64,000 nucleotides of DNA, from assembly GCA_963513935.1 (NCBI GenBank), contig OY740770.1, positions 87,703,267 to 87,767,266 of the forward strand. Reading direction: 5' to 3'. The position numbers and the translations under genes are program-made. Source of the stretch: Aphrophora alni (lineage: Eukaryota > Arthropoda > Insecta > Hemiptera > Aphrophoridae). Of this stretch, positions 24,401-39,900 are shown in pieces (within the stretch, counting starts at the first letter, position 1; each line of letters begins with the position of its first letter). The notes beneath the pieces were generated by a model. That model saw only the letters and a list, made by a program, of their open reading frames with translations, was not told the origin of the DNA and did not search any database.

Positions 24401-27400
24401 GAAATCTTATCACACAATGTCTAATTCTTAGGAAATTAAAGGAAATGATTCTTCATTAATAGTTATTTGTGGAGATCATGGAATGAAAGACACAGGGAGT
24501 CATGGTGGAGCATCTCTAGGTGAAGTTTTGACTCCTGTTGTAACCCTTGGATTGAACTGCCCTGAATATAATAAGTAAGTAAAATATTATTGAAGTTATA
24601 TCAAACAATGTCTAATTCTTATAATAAAAATGGAAATGATTTTTCCCTACATCTTACACGTTTCAAAGTTATATATTTGGTGCAATAGGTACTAAGTTAT
24701 AAAAAAAATTTGCTCCGAATTGAGATGGAATTCATATTTTTCCAATATATTGTTTACATTTCAACAACAACAAACATTAAATCAATAACAAAGTTGGTAC
24801 AAAATTAAAACGTTATTTATAATTGAAAGCATTATTAAAATTGTATTATAGGTTTCAAAGTTATAGGTACTTATAGTTGCCCCCATGTAACGCTACTTGT
24901 GAGAGTACATTATGTGAGATGTAGCTGTAACCTTTAGATATCCTTAGGTACTGAGTCTATTGAATTGGTGAATGAAAAACAGTTAGTTTTTTGACTATTC
25001 TTTGACGAAGCGTATATACAAATACCTTGACGCTCTGTTTTTGAAATATATTTTGAAAATGGGGGAAAAAAATTAATGTTTGAAAATTAAGTGGCAACAA
25101 AGTTGTAATACCAAAATGGTAATTTTAACTTGGATAACCAAAAATGGTTATACTAAGATTTGAATCATAAGAATAAACCGGGAAAGTTGTAATTGAATTG
25201 GTGGGGGGACTACTGAAGTCAAAGGTATAACTGAAAGTAAATGTTAAAACAAGGATAATGAAATTAATATAGATTTCCAAAATACTGATGTGATGTATAA
25301 AATGTTAATTATAAGTTCTAATGAATATTTAAATAAAATTTGTGTTGTGAATATAGACAAAGCTTGTTGTCAAGCAGATGTTTTGAACAGTGTCCGTGTT
25401 AATAGGTGTGTGAATAATTTTGAGCTGACTTTGCATATTGAAATAAGACGCTTAGGTTGAAGCTAGACAAAGCAGGACATGTGGTTTGCCAGTTGGGAGA
25501 AGGTCTCTGACCTGGAGAGACCTTCTTTTTTATGTAGAGGAAATTTTAGATAAATGTGATGAAAATGTTAAAAACAGTCTTAAGATCAATGTAGTATTGA
25601 TCAAAGTTATTTTCGATCTAATTTAAAGCGTGAACTTTTAATTCAAAAATGTGAAATTTGTTAAATGTGTAAAGATAAAATCTTGCACGTGTTCGAGATA
25701 AGTAAGACGATTGAAGCGCGAGTTCTGAACTAAGCCGTAAAAATGTTAAAATGGAACAGTATAAAACGTAACACAAACAGTTATTTTGTAAAGTGAATAA
25801 AAAATAAACTTTATAGAACGGTAAGCTGAACATAGCATGTCAACATCTGAACTTAGAACAATGGACGTCTTCCATGTTGCAGGAACGCATTTCTGGGGAA
25901 CGAGACGAGAAATCACCATGAAATTGTGTTTTTAACTCTGCATGTGATATTCGACCCAGAATCGACCTAAGCGCTTCGTCCATAACTAGTCTGATTTCTA
26001 TAAAACACGTATTTTGCCATTCAACGTTACGCCCACTTAAAATTGTCCGATCGCAATAAATAAAATACCGTTAGAAAGCTAATGTTCCGTAGATGCATAA
26101 TCATGCAAAAAAAATACCACAAAACGTTATAAATAATATTCCAAAAATTGGTGAAGTTCGCATATTTTTGATGCGTAAAATCGTAGATTTGAACTCTGCG
26201 CCTTATCGTTAGCGCGACGCCATTTTTCCCGATATTATTCCAACTCTATTTATCTGTCATTGAAGTCAACTAAAACACTGTTCTATAGATCACATGTTTC
26301 TCTTTCCAACCATAGATTACAAATTTTTCTGCGTCTCATAGATCCAGAGATATTCCTACTTGAACGTAGAACAAACTTGACAAGACGAAATACAGTTGGC
26401 AGTGTTAGGAATACACGTATTCGTTTCTCTTTGGTTTTAAAATTATTTTTCTTTACACTAAGTTGTAGGGGAAATTCCATTCTATAAGTTGGTACCACTT
26501 GAGTTGAGATATTGCTTACTTACAATTTGTTGTTTTGAAGTGAAGTCCAACGTCCAAACGTAGAAAATGTCTGACGTGAACACTAATATTTGGTGTGGCA
26601 AATATTGGTTTTGGGATTAGATTTTTGTTATTTTGAAGGTTTGTGTATACAAATTGTATATAAATTGTGTATACAAGTTACAATATATGTGTTTTAATAT
26701 CTAAAGCTTATGTTTTTCAGTGATAGTTTAGTTTTTGAACGGTTCATATTTGGGATAACCTAGGCCAATATTGTAAGTGTAGCCTATATGCATATTTTCT
26801 TATATTTAGTGTTTTATATGATTATAAAAGTGAATATATGTGTTATTCTTTGTAAAGTATATATTTTCTTAGTTAAATCTATAAGTTTTGTCTTTGATCT
26901 ATCTTCAAATTGGTACTAGTGAGTCTAATATGTGGAGGTTACAAACCTAACCTCACTTGTAAAAGTTACCTTTTTAGGGAAAATCGGTATTTTTATTTAG
27001 AAAATGTAACATATTATTATTTTTTTCCCCTAAATATATTCACAAATATATGACAAATCTCAAGAAATGGTTGAAAAAAATCCTAAAAATCTATTAGTAT
27101 GTTATTCATTACCATTTCTGTGAAATTTCTGCTCCGTTACTCTTTGATTTTTTGGTATTTGACCAAAAAACACCAAATGTGATACATCTAACATTTTTTT
27201 TCACTACACACCTACATTCTATGCACCTTTCTGAACATAATGAGATATAGAACTTTTGTATAAGATAAATATTACTATTTTTTGTGATTTTTTGAAAAAA
27301 AAATTATCATTTTACATTTTTTCGTAAACTATTTTTTGTTTTTTTGATAATATAACAAATTTTATTTTTTTTCCCCCTAAATATATTCAAAAATATTACA

Positions 27401-30400
27401 CAAAACTTTTGTATATCTTAGAAAAAGGTAGTAAGCTATTGATTTTGGAATATACAGGTTTTTCCTGAAAATTGGTAACTTCGTTTTTGACATGTAACAT
27501 ACTTACTCCAAAACCGTTTCAAAAAAATTTTTTTTTATTGCATAGATGGATTCTATGCATCTTTCTGAGAAAAATGATATCTTATAAGTTAGGTTTTGTA
27601 TAGAAATAATATATTTAATTAATTTTTTAACAAACGAAGAAAGTTAACATGCAGCAGTGCTAGGGTTAATTAACAGAATGTGACTGGTATACACGCTAAG
27701 ACTTTTTTTATGAAAATATATTTTAATAATATGATATAAAACATGTAAATTTTTAAATATAAGTTTTGATTGAAAGGTTGAAGAAATTGTTGAAGGTTGA
27801 AGAAATTGTGTTTTTAATTAACAGAATGTGACTGGTATACACGTTAAGACTTTTTTTATGAAAATATATTTTAATAATATGATATAAAACATGTAAATTT
27901 TTAAATATAAGTTTTGATTGAAAGGTTGAAGTATAATATTTGAGACTATGTCTTATATTATAAAAATTGAGAGTATTAAAGTAAAATTTTCCTTTTTTTA
28001 ATAAATAAACTAATGAGATCTGATCTATTTTCAAAAATAAAATAATTAATTACGTAAATTCAAATAAATAAATTAAATCCATTAAAATTTAATTTGATTT
28101 ATCAGAAAATACTAAGATGCATTAAGTTAAGATTTTGAATATCAACATTAATAATAGAAAATTGATGATAATTTATGTAAATGTGTTAATCTTTTGATTT
28201 AACCCTAGAACGGGTAGGCGAACCGTCTTTGCCTAAAAAACGGGTTGCGACATTAGTCATGGCTCACTTCACCAACTATAAAACACGTATTTGGCAATTC
28301 AACATTACGCCCACTTAGAATAATCGAATCGCAATAAATAAAATACCGTTGGAAAGCTAATGTTCCGTAGATATTGATTTTTTTTTATTCATGCAAAAAA
28401 AAAATACCACAAAACATTATAAATAATATTCCAAAAATTGGTGAATTTCGCATATTTTTGATGCGTAAAATCGTAAATTTCAACTCTGCGGCTTTTCGTA
28501 AACGCGACACCATTTTCCCCCCATATGATTACAAATCCATTTTTCTGTCAATTAAGTCAACCAAAACACTGTTCTATAGATCACATGTTTCTCTTTCTAA
28601 CCGTAGATTACAAATTTTTCTGCGACTCACAGATTCAGAGATATTTCTACTTGACGATAGTACAAACTTGACACGACAAAATTCATTTGGCATTCGGTGC
28701 AGTTTACGAAATGACATACCATACAATACATTTGATATTTTGTATTCGTTCTTTATAGTATGTTGTAGAGGAAATTTCATTCTACAAATTGGTACCACTT
28801 GATATAGGCAAATACTTACTTAGAAGGTTTTGTTTTGATCTCGAAACATAGCAATTGTGACGTAAATACTATAATATTAGGCGTGGTGCATATAGTTTTG
28901 GGGTTAGATATTTGTTATTTTGAAGGTTTGTGTATACAAATTGTATATAAATTGTGTATACAAGTTACAATATATGTGTTTTTATTCCTAAAGTTTATGT
29001 TTTTGAGTGAATTTCTAGTTTGTGAATGGTTTATATTTGGGATAACCTAGAGGAATTTGAAAATGTAACAACTTTTTTTTTCCTAAATATATTCACAAAT
29101 AATACACAAAACTATTGTATATCTTAGAAAAGGTAGTAAGCTATTGATTTTGGATGATACAGGTTTTTTTGAAAAATGATAACATCATTTTTTGACATGT
29201 AACATACTTAATCAATAACCGTTTCAAAAAAATGTTTTTTTATTATATAGATGAATTCTATGCATCTTTCTGAGAAAAATGATATCTTATAAGTTAGATT
29301 TTGTATAAAAACAATATATTTTATTAATTTTTAAACAAACGAAGAATTGTAAAAACAAATTAACATACACCAATTGGACGGTTAAATAAACTATGTTAAG
29401 TTTCAGCACAACAAATAAGATTTCTTTATTTTACCAAGAACCACTGTGCGTACACTTTTAAAAGAATCTGTGACCCTGAGAAATATTATATAATAATAAT
29501 TAATTAACTTCTTTTTTTCAAAATTGGTAAGCTGACGCTACCTGGCGCCCATCATAAAGCTGAGCAATTTTCATTAAATAAATAACTTAAGATTAAAAAA
29601 GTGCCAATTTAAGATTTTAGATTCAAATTAATTCATAAATTCTAAACCCCCGTTTTTTAATATTACAAAATTAATTGAATAACTTATCGGTTAGGGACAG
29701 GCGTGATAGGAGAATTATGTTAACCCTTTTAGGTCATAATAATTCTGCTCAATAGTCGGATGACCTACTAATGACTACGTAACACCTGGGGATCGATCAG
29801 ACCCCGCCATTACGGTTTAGGTAGCCATTTAGGTTTATTACCAAAAGGTTAAGTTGCTAACAATGCGCAACTCACGTCCACTGAATTCGGCACACTGTGA
29901 ACGACTGTGTCTCGTCTTTTGACTGTGATTCGCACTGTCTAGCCTACGTTGCGTGCGCATCGCATATCTTATACGGTGATCGCCAATTCCCGTTGGAATC
30001 ACCACGGTATACATATCTTAGTTGAACATCATACTAACTAAAGTCGAATATTGATTTATAATATGTTGTCCTGAGCGAAAAACTATATAATGAAAATCAT
30101 GTAGTCCACACAGGCAGAATCCAGGCTAATAATTATAGATATGCATACAAAACTATAATAGTGTACATTCAGTTTGGTGATCTTAAATAGAATGGGGTAT
30201 ATGTTTGACTCAATGCAACAAACAGGAAACGTATTTTGTTTTTTGAATAAAATGAATAAAGTAAATAAAGAAAATAATTAGTACAAAATGATCAGAGAAA
30301 TTTATTATGTGTATGTTAATATTTAAAAAACGGTATAAATTTAGTTGTAAGAAAATTGCTACTTAAACAATTTGAACATAAAGGACGAAAGCTGTTACTA

Positions 30401-32481
30401 ACCGGGACAAGTCAGTCCAAGGTTAACTTTTAGAGAGAGATGGTCAGAAAATAAGTATGTTTGCCGAGACAATGTGGAAATGTCGGAAGAAAGTGTTTTT
30501 CTAAGGAACTAAAAGTTATTTTAAAAGTATTATTATGTAATAAAGTGAGTTAGTTTCAATCGACAAAAAATAAACTTTTAAAAGTAAAAAGACATGATTG
30601 TGTAACGTGGTGCAATAGACAAAATATTACGTAAGCAGGAAAACGCGTATAAAAAGAACAAGTAACTGTGTTTTAAAGAAAAACTAAATAACTTGAATAG
30701 AATATTTTGAACTAACGACAAAGTAATCAATTGTGACTGTCATAAAAGTGAAAAATAAATCTAAAAAAGTTAATTTTAAAACGAGAGACAAGATTTTGGT
30801 AAAACGACACCATGCGGCTTCAACCCGGAAAAGAAGTGATTTTAATTAAAAATTTATGTAAAACATTCAATTTAACTTTTGCGAGTGAATGCATGTCTGG
30901 TATAACAAGCCTAAACTGTTTGCTAAACTGAAACTAAAAAATATAATAATTAAAATATTTTATAAATAAAAGATTTTCTTTGTTTATCTTTTTCAATTTG
31001 ATGTTTTAAATTTAAAAAAGGAAAGAAATGAACTTTTATGAAAGTAATTATGTAATGAGACGACTCACAATTTATTCAAATTATTTAAATAAATCAGTGC
31101 AGCATGGAATGCGATTCATTAAAGACAACCGACAGTTTACGACTCCAAGCGTCAAAAATGTCAACATACCTAGGCCTAGTCAGGACTACGATTTCAGAAA
31201 AATACAACTAAATTAAAGTATTATAAGACGTAAAACATGAACAGAACCATTCTAAATTACATCCCATAATTTATTTTCAAAACCCCGAGGAGAAACTCAA
31301 AATATAACAAAAGTTATCAGCATTTTAAGACCAACTAAATACGATCCCATTCATAAAGCTAAATAGTTTAACATAACATTACTACGACAAGGTTATAAAT
31401 TAACGAGACCTAATATCCATATTTAATCAATACCAGTGGATTCTACCATATACTTCCTTTCAAATTCATCATTCGTTTTAATACATAAACTCTTATTAAT
31501 TTAATAATAGCTTCGTAAAGTTTTCAAGTGAACAAACAGTTCATTGACCGGTATAGGCATGCTACTTAATAGATAAGCCACACCCCTTCGACGTCATACA
31601 GATGCATCTCAATCACAGTTTCAAACCTTGACCGACACGGAATAAAAGCATATGCAATTAAATTAATCTCAGTTAATAAATGAATATGGTAAGGTAAACC
31701 AAAATACCAGTTAAATAAATATAAAATGTAAACTGTGAAAACAATGTAAATTTACATAGTTATTAGTTAGATCAAAAATTGTTTAGCAATAAAATCACTA
31801 ATTGAGCTATTATAAATACTTGGGAAGTGCAGTGCAATTAAATGTAAAGTGCAACGATTTAGACGTGTACCACGGTATATTCCTAGAGGGGTCTTATGAA
31901 TTGCAATTGTAGATCAAAATTGTTACAAACTAATTGTTAATTAGTTGTGATCCAGACTCCAGACGCAGCAGACTTGTTTTTCATCAGCTCTAAATTTTAA
32001 GAAGAGGTCCAGAGACAAATTCTAAACCAGGAGAGTCATTCAACCAAATATTATCTTAAAAGAAGAAGATGTTATTATGAAAAAAAGACAGGCCTATTAT
32101 GATCAGACGATATATGGGTGAGACAATTCCATTTAATTAACTTGCTGTGAACGTTACTAATATCAATTGAACATATATATTTTTTAATGAACAATTAAGT
32201 AAACAAAAACATTGACAATTAATTATAAACAGTATTCAAAGATTTAAATATTTTACAAGAAAAGACTTATATATTGAATTTGAAATTAACCATAGGGTTA
32301 ACATGAAATTATACTTGAACTTGTTGTAATATTTTTTAAAAACATAAAGTGAACATTTGTTTGATACTAATTTCTGATAACTAGTTCAAATTAATAATTT
32401 GACGTTATAAACTTGAGCATTGAACAAACTATAATTGATATTTCATGTCCTTGTACCATAATTTTAGGATGTATGTAAATA

Positions 32482-32546
<65 letters not shown>

Positions 32547-33898
32547 CTTGCTCAAAGTGTGAGGTATCTGGATTGTGCCGACGACAACCTTATAACCCCG
32601 AGATTTAAGAATCAATAATTCAAAGACATATAATAACCAAATTAAATTATTTAATTTCTGAAATTTAATTCATTCTGTTAATGAAGTACCTAATCATTAA
32701 AGAGAATTTCAATTGTTATCATTATAACCAAGAGTTTCTTTATTAATCAGCTAGCTTAACCTTTAAATAGTTTTCATATACCACATTGTGGCATATTATA
32801 ATTCGAATGATAGGAAGATTATAAAGATTTATTATAGCATTTCATTTTGGCTCCCCAACCAAGAGCTTTAAGTTATTAATGAGAAGGTGTATTTTTCAGT
32901 AAGATAAATAAATATTAGCTTCTGAATACGAAGAAATGTCAATTTAAAAGTAGGTTGCAACCATAAAAAAATAATAATAAACAAAATTTTAATTAACGTA
33001 ATTTTTTATTAATTTAGTATGTAAGATGTTATATATAATTCTATCTTTTCAGGTGATATTTGATTTGTATGAATTTTGATGATATATGATGTTTATTAAT
33101 AATAAAATTTCAGAAAAAAGGATTCTGTATTTTATTTAATGTTCTACAAAGTACACTGTTTCAAAAGAACTTGCGATCTCAGAGAAACATAACTCTCTTC
33201 AAGAGTAATAATTTTTTATAATTAATTTTCATTTATATTTTTGTAATAAATATTACAAAATAGCGTCCAACTTTTATTAAATCAACTTTAAATAACTAAA
33301 AAGAACATTATTTAAATAATTGAATTGCTTCAAATAGCGCACTAACGTGAGGCGTTTCAAATAACCTCTAATAAAAATTAAATTGTTTCAATACCCAATT
33401 TCCACGAGTCATAGTCAATATCTGAGTGATATTGGAACATAGTTTCATTGACTTAAACTTACAAATGTATCATCTTTATTATATAAAAACTATAATTTTA
33501 TTTTGTATAAATTTGTGTAATAATAGTTTTAATATTCCATTAATTGCAGAGAAGAGTTACTACAGATTAATGTGGCATCAACACTAAGTGTATTATGGGG
33601 TCTACCATTACCTGCTGATAATGTGGGACATGTTATTATTCCTCTTCTACATAAATACAGCTTGAATCAAAAACTTTATGTTTTGTATTATAATGCACAA
33701 CAGCTGTTAAAGATGTTTCTCCGCAATGGTGGAAACAGTGACCATGGTAAGTTATTATACAATAAGTTTGTTATGCAGTCTACTCTTATACCTGCTGATA
33801 ATATTGGACATGTTATTTATTCTTCTTCTATATAAATACAGCTTGAAGCTTGACAAAAAGTCTTTATATGTTGTTATTGTTCAGACATTTGCCATCAT

Positions 33899-33958
<60 letters not shown>

Positions 33959-36900
33959 CATTAATGCATGACATCTCAAGAGTGTGAATCACCTCTCGTT
34001 ATTGATTGCACTTTTATGAGATATTTTTGTACACTAGTTTAGTTTAGAGATTTCATAAAAAATAGACTCTCACGCCACACTCATACAACATTTTTTACCC
34101 CTCAAGGGTTCAGCTATAGTAAGTATGGGCATGACAATCACGAGGTCTAACTGGATCTATACCTTTTTTCATGTAGACTTGGGTTAGATCCTTCTTTTAC
34201 ATCTTTCCTTATCATGTCTTTCTTGACCCACTCTTGTTCTCTTCTCACCCTGATGCTATTGAGTATTTGATGGCTAGGGGTCTTTATTTTGTTTCTTTCT
34301 TCCTTTTTTTCATTTAAACAACAAGAAAGAAAAACCACTCAAGTATTTTTTAATCCTTACAATCCACCCTGTGAAGTAATTCTAAATAAAAGCTGAAGTT
34401 AACATGAAATTGTAAGTTATTTAAAAATAAAAAAAGTTATCTTTTGAACTTGAAGAGTTCCTACGTTGTTTATTTAATTTTGAAAATGAATTTAATTATT
34501 GTTAATTGGTTAATATTGGGCGCCAGACCTAGTGGTCATTATTTATTAAAAAATGAATTTATTAAATTTATTTATCTCAAGGGTCGTAAGCTCTTTTAAC
34601 AGTGTACTCCACAGTGATATTGGTTTTGATCAATGAAAACATTTGTAGCTGTAATTTAACAAAAAAAACATTTATTAATTAAAATCATACACATACATGA
34701 ATAATTCAAATATAAAATTATAAATTATACATCCTATTTTAAATTTGTTATATTTCCCTTTGAGGAAGGTTTTAAATTCTGACAAAAAAATTTCTTGACT
34801 CTACTTTAATTTGTATGTTGCAACTTTTGAAAATTATTTAGTGAAGCAAACAATTTAGTATCATCTGTAAATCTTTCATTGAAATTACTTCATCCAACCA
34901 AATGTTGAATTCATGAAATATCTTTGATTTCAAAGATATGAGATAATGATTTAAAAGTTATTAAAATTATAAATTCATACATAAAATCATAGAATAAATA
35001 GTTATTATAAATAATTTAACAATACTTGATATTTTTAGTGTTTTTTAACACTGAGTTTAGGTCCTTTTTTGAATTTTCATCCAGTACTCCGGTCCGCTGA
35101 GACGTAGGCTTTTGTGATGGTATCTGCTTGTTATCTACACATGTTGAGAGATTAGTTGTCATAATTTTGGTCACACACGTCGATAATACCAAAAAAACGT
35201 CTTTTGACACAAAGTATACAGTTCTTTACTTTCATAAAAACTTATGTCTATCTCGAAAATTGATTGTTCGTTTTATTGAACACGTGCAAATATTGCATCA
35301 TCCATATAAAATGTGCATTTCTTAGTCACTTCGAATGCTCAAACTAGACTGTCCCCAACTAAAACTGTTTTTTATGCAAAATACCATAGGTCTGATCACT
35401 ACAGTTCCCAGGATGAGACTCTAAATTAAATAAATCACATTTTTAACAAAACGTCCCTATACAAACTTTCATAGGTCTGACTTACTCAGCTCCCAAACTA
35501 AGACTGTCTATAATATTTAAACTACATTTTGAAAATATTTGTCCACACTGAAAACACGTCTCACTTCCTTGAAAGTTCTACTAAGACTCTTCTAGCTATT
35601 CGCCACGAGATCTCTTGTCCTATAACTGGAAACCGTTCCTCACTCCTCTGTTATTTCCGCTGTTATAAACAGTTCACACACCCTCAATATTTTCTCACAA
35701 TTTATCAATAATTGTAACAAAAAAACAAACACTTGTACTTAATTATGTTATACTAAAAATAAACACTTGTAATTAATTATGTCATACTAATATTAAACAT
35801 GGTTATTTTATTTTTTAATCTTGAAAATCCATCTTGTTTCTATATATGAATTTACCGAAGACTGCATCGTTTCAATGGCTTCCCCCTCCCTCTGTATTTT
35901 CATCACACGCTTTTAAATATATGATAAACTCCAAATTCTAATTTTCACATTATTACAAAAACCCCACAAGATTTGTATTACAATACACGTATTGTAGTTC
36001 AAATCTTTCTATATATATATATATAAAACTCAATTCGAAAGAAAAAATCAAAAAAAATCTTCAATAGATTTTCAAGACTCTTCATTTCATAAGCTAAGGA
36101 CACAAAGAAAAAATAAATACCTCTAGTGTATTTATTGTGGGAAAGATTCTCTTTTCACATAAAAATAAAAAAATTTACTTACTAAAGATCCTACTTTACT
36201 ATCCTAACTATTTATTTAGTTATCATAACTCATCAATATTAAACATAAATCCATTAGCGCTAAATTTTATCTTTATTTACATAAAGAAAACCCATCATCC
36301 GCTTTCATTTCAATATCCGTTGACAAAAAGCTTTCCCATCAATATTTTTTGTTGACAGGATCTGTCACTCAAAGCTTATCTCGTAGACATCCTTCTGTAT
36401 ATTTTTCTCACGTATCACCCTTTGCCAAGACGCAATTTTCTACACCTCTATTGAAAATCTACATTTATCTCTCACTATTCATCTGAATATTTCTTTCAAC
36501 TCAATACAATCAAAAATTAAAACTTCTCATTATTATTTAACATCATTACAAAATTATTTACTTATTACTCAAAATCACTTCAATTTACATTAAAACTTTT
36601 CAATTATAATCTTACATTATTATTTATTTTAACTTGAATTCTCAATTACTCTTTGTTTTGCTGGGATAATGTTCACTACTGATTCTAATAATTACTAAAA
36701 ACTCTTCACTTCTACAAAAAAATATATGACATCATCATCTTCAAAAAATTTAACTTACAAACTCATCTTATTTATTTTAAAATTACTTCTTCACAATTGT
36801 ATTATCTCTTAGTACCTTATCTTAAAAATCCCTTCCATCTTAAATCTTTCATATTTCAATAATTAAAGTTGTATTAATCCTCAAAAAAAAAAATTCTTCA

Positions 36901-39900
36901 TTATTTATATATGCAGTCCCGTGGGTTACCTACATATCATTTTATAAATAATCTCTTCATTTCATCATAGCTTCCTTTAAAAATCATAATAATCGTCGTA
37001 TTTCGTAGAATTCCCTAAATCTCCTCTTATTTCATTAAAATCGTCGTATTCTCCATCATATCATCGCAGTACTCAAAAAACCTCTTAAAAACTAAAAATT
37101 ACCATCAATGCAACTAACTATCCTCTTTATAAAAGCTTCTCAACAGAACCATTTCATATTTTAAATACTACTTTACTTAACACTTCTGTAAAGTCATCAT
37201 CTTCATATAAAAACTCAAAACTCTCTCATTTAAACTACTTCACATTAAAATCTCCTTAATCATCTATTACTTAAATACAAAAACTTCTAAATAAAAAAAA
37301 AATTTTACATTGTTTCCCAGCTAGACACCTTATTTCATCAAAATCATCAAACACCTTTATCAAATAACTTCTTAAAATCATCTATTATTCCAAATTCCAT
37401 TATTATTTATTTAAAAAACATTACTTATTTATCTTTTCTATAAAATTCATTAAAATCTCTCTCATTATCATTATTTTGCTACTTTTTTCCTTTAAAAACA
37501 AAAACTTAACATCCTTTTATTCATTATTTAAAATCAAAAAACATAAAAATTCTATTATTGTTTGTCTTGGCAAATTCTTACATAGATTCTCAAACTTTTA
37601 CAAACTATCCTTCATATTCCAAACCATAAATCACTTAAAACTAACAATTCTTCATATCATATTATCAACTAATCCTTATTATTTATAAACATCAAACATT
37701 CAAATTATCATTTTACAACTTAACCTCTAGTTACATATTCTAATCAGCTAATATATTTACTTTTTTACAAAATTCTTCATTTTATTATATAAAAACTCCT
37801 TTTCTGTTACGTCCGGTTTATTCCTAAGTTTTGTTTTCAACAAATCCCCACCTTTCACCATGAAAGAATTGTCCTATTGTTCCTTGACTACTTCCCTCAA
37901 CATCTGTTAATACTTGTTAGAATAGATAAAAAAAAAAAAAAAAAAAAAAAAGAAGCTTTTCCTATCTATGAAAGTTTATGACACTTACAAACAGAAATCA
38001 TTGTTTACGTTCTTTGCCCAAAATTACATGTGACAACTTTAAACAACTACGTTGGATTTTTTGATAGGTTTTCCAATTAACCCCAAGTCACTACATTCTC
38101 GAAATGATAATTTAGGTCCTTCGTCGTATCATTTTTTGAACATAGCTACATCTTGTCCCGAAAGACAGTTCGCCTACCAAATCTTATATTTCATAATATA
38201 ATCAAGAACTCTTTGTTCTCTCTTGAACTCCTTCTACTAAATTGCTGTATTTCTCAATACAAACAAGAACTCTTTGTTCTTAAATCTCTCTAAATTGTCA
38301 AAGTTTTAACTATATTTCATTTACATGTGTCATATGACAATTTTTTGTTTTTGTTTTTTGTATTTTTATTTTTATTTTTTCTTATTTTATTTTTCAAAAC
38401 TCGGCCGGGGTTCTTAATAGTTACAGCAATTGAATAATACTCCTCTATCCCTATTATGAAGCCCTGCCGAACGTCGATCAATAAAACCCTCCACGTTCCA
38501 TTTTCTATTTTATTTTATTGTTATACCTTTTTTATTTAATTTTTTATGAATTTTCTATATTTTTATGCATTTCTACCCCTTTTCACCCCTACAGTTCTTC
38601 TAACTGCCTACTTTTTACCGTGCATACTTCTAATTGCTCTATAGACTCTTACACAAAGTAACATGTTGTGACTTTGAAATGTGCAATGGTTGAATGCAAT
38701 ATCCCTACTAAATTCAAGATAAGCCCACTACTTACTCCAACTCCACAAAACGCCCTCCATGCAGTCTCGAAATAGCCTCATTCTTGCGAATAAAACAATT
38801 TCTTTCTACTACACAAACTCCTGCCTTCCTCCCAAAATGTTCATGTTTTTTAAATGCATATATTTGAAAAAAAAATTTAAATTCATAAAAAATTTCATTA
38901 AAATCGGTTCACCGGAAGTTGAAATATTGTCCTCTTTATCGATTGTATTCCTAGCATCGCAGATTTACTGCTTGTATGTTCTTTTCTACCTACTATTATC
39001 CTTATTTAAAAAAAAAATTATTTTAAATCATTCTAAGTTCTTTATTCAGGAATTTACATTTTTATTCTGGAAAAGTTATTCAAGTAATCAATCTTTTATT
39101 CTAGATAATCTCCTTTAATACCAACTATCTTTCATTTAATCATTTTTTATTTAAGAACACTAGTTATTTCATAATTACGAATCAAAAGTTTTTATTTTCT
39201 AGAACAGTATTTTTGTAACACACTGTATCTCAGTCTCAATGTTATACGCAAAGGAATTTTAAGCCTGGTCATTAGAAGTAAACAACTCTCCCCTCGGTAT
39301 ATGAGACAATCCTTATCTGTCTACTGATAAGGAATCGACTGTGAAAATCTTTTGGCTTGCAACTAGACTCCAACTTCCGTCACATTATTAAATATTTAAT
39401 ATTGACGTCCTCATTTAATATTAAATATTATTTCTTCAATATGCTGCACTGAATCTTTGCTTCTAACAGCTAGCTTATCTTAGTCACGTTCTATAATTAT
39501 TTATATTGGAATAAACAACATCCAAAGTTATCTACTGATATAAACCTAGTGTCTTTAACTTAGCAAATATCTAAACGTTTCTTGAACTAAAACTCTTAAC
39601 ATTTTAAGCTTGGCCTATATTATTATTTACTAATACACATATTATTATCATTTCAAATTATAAACTATACATTATTCAATTTCAAAACTATTTATTCACA
39701 AGAATCTTAACTACTTTTATTAACATTATTTCCAAAATCTAGTCCGTGTGTTTTTATTAAATATTTTTACATAGTTACTTAGTCATTCCAAAAAACTTTA
39801 CAATAAACCCAGTTTTATTATTCACTTTCTTTCGGTGATTCCCGAATTGGTGAAAAATTTTAAAATACATGATTACTTTTCTGAAAACCTTTCCTACACT

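Noticed and set aside
26260..28802. Paired overlapping frames on both strands
   Set aside because: They fall in the two homologous copies of a non-coding repeat; stops differ between copies.
31028..31216. 62-codon + frame starting MNFYESNYVM
   Set aside because: No motif, no splice or promoter context; length is within chance for this composition.
35016..35711. Three short frames repeated identically at 42242-42937
   Set aside because: They are inside the two LTRs of the second element; no start context or motif.
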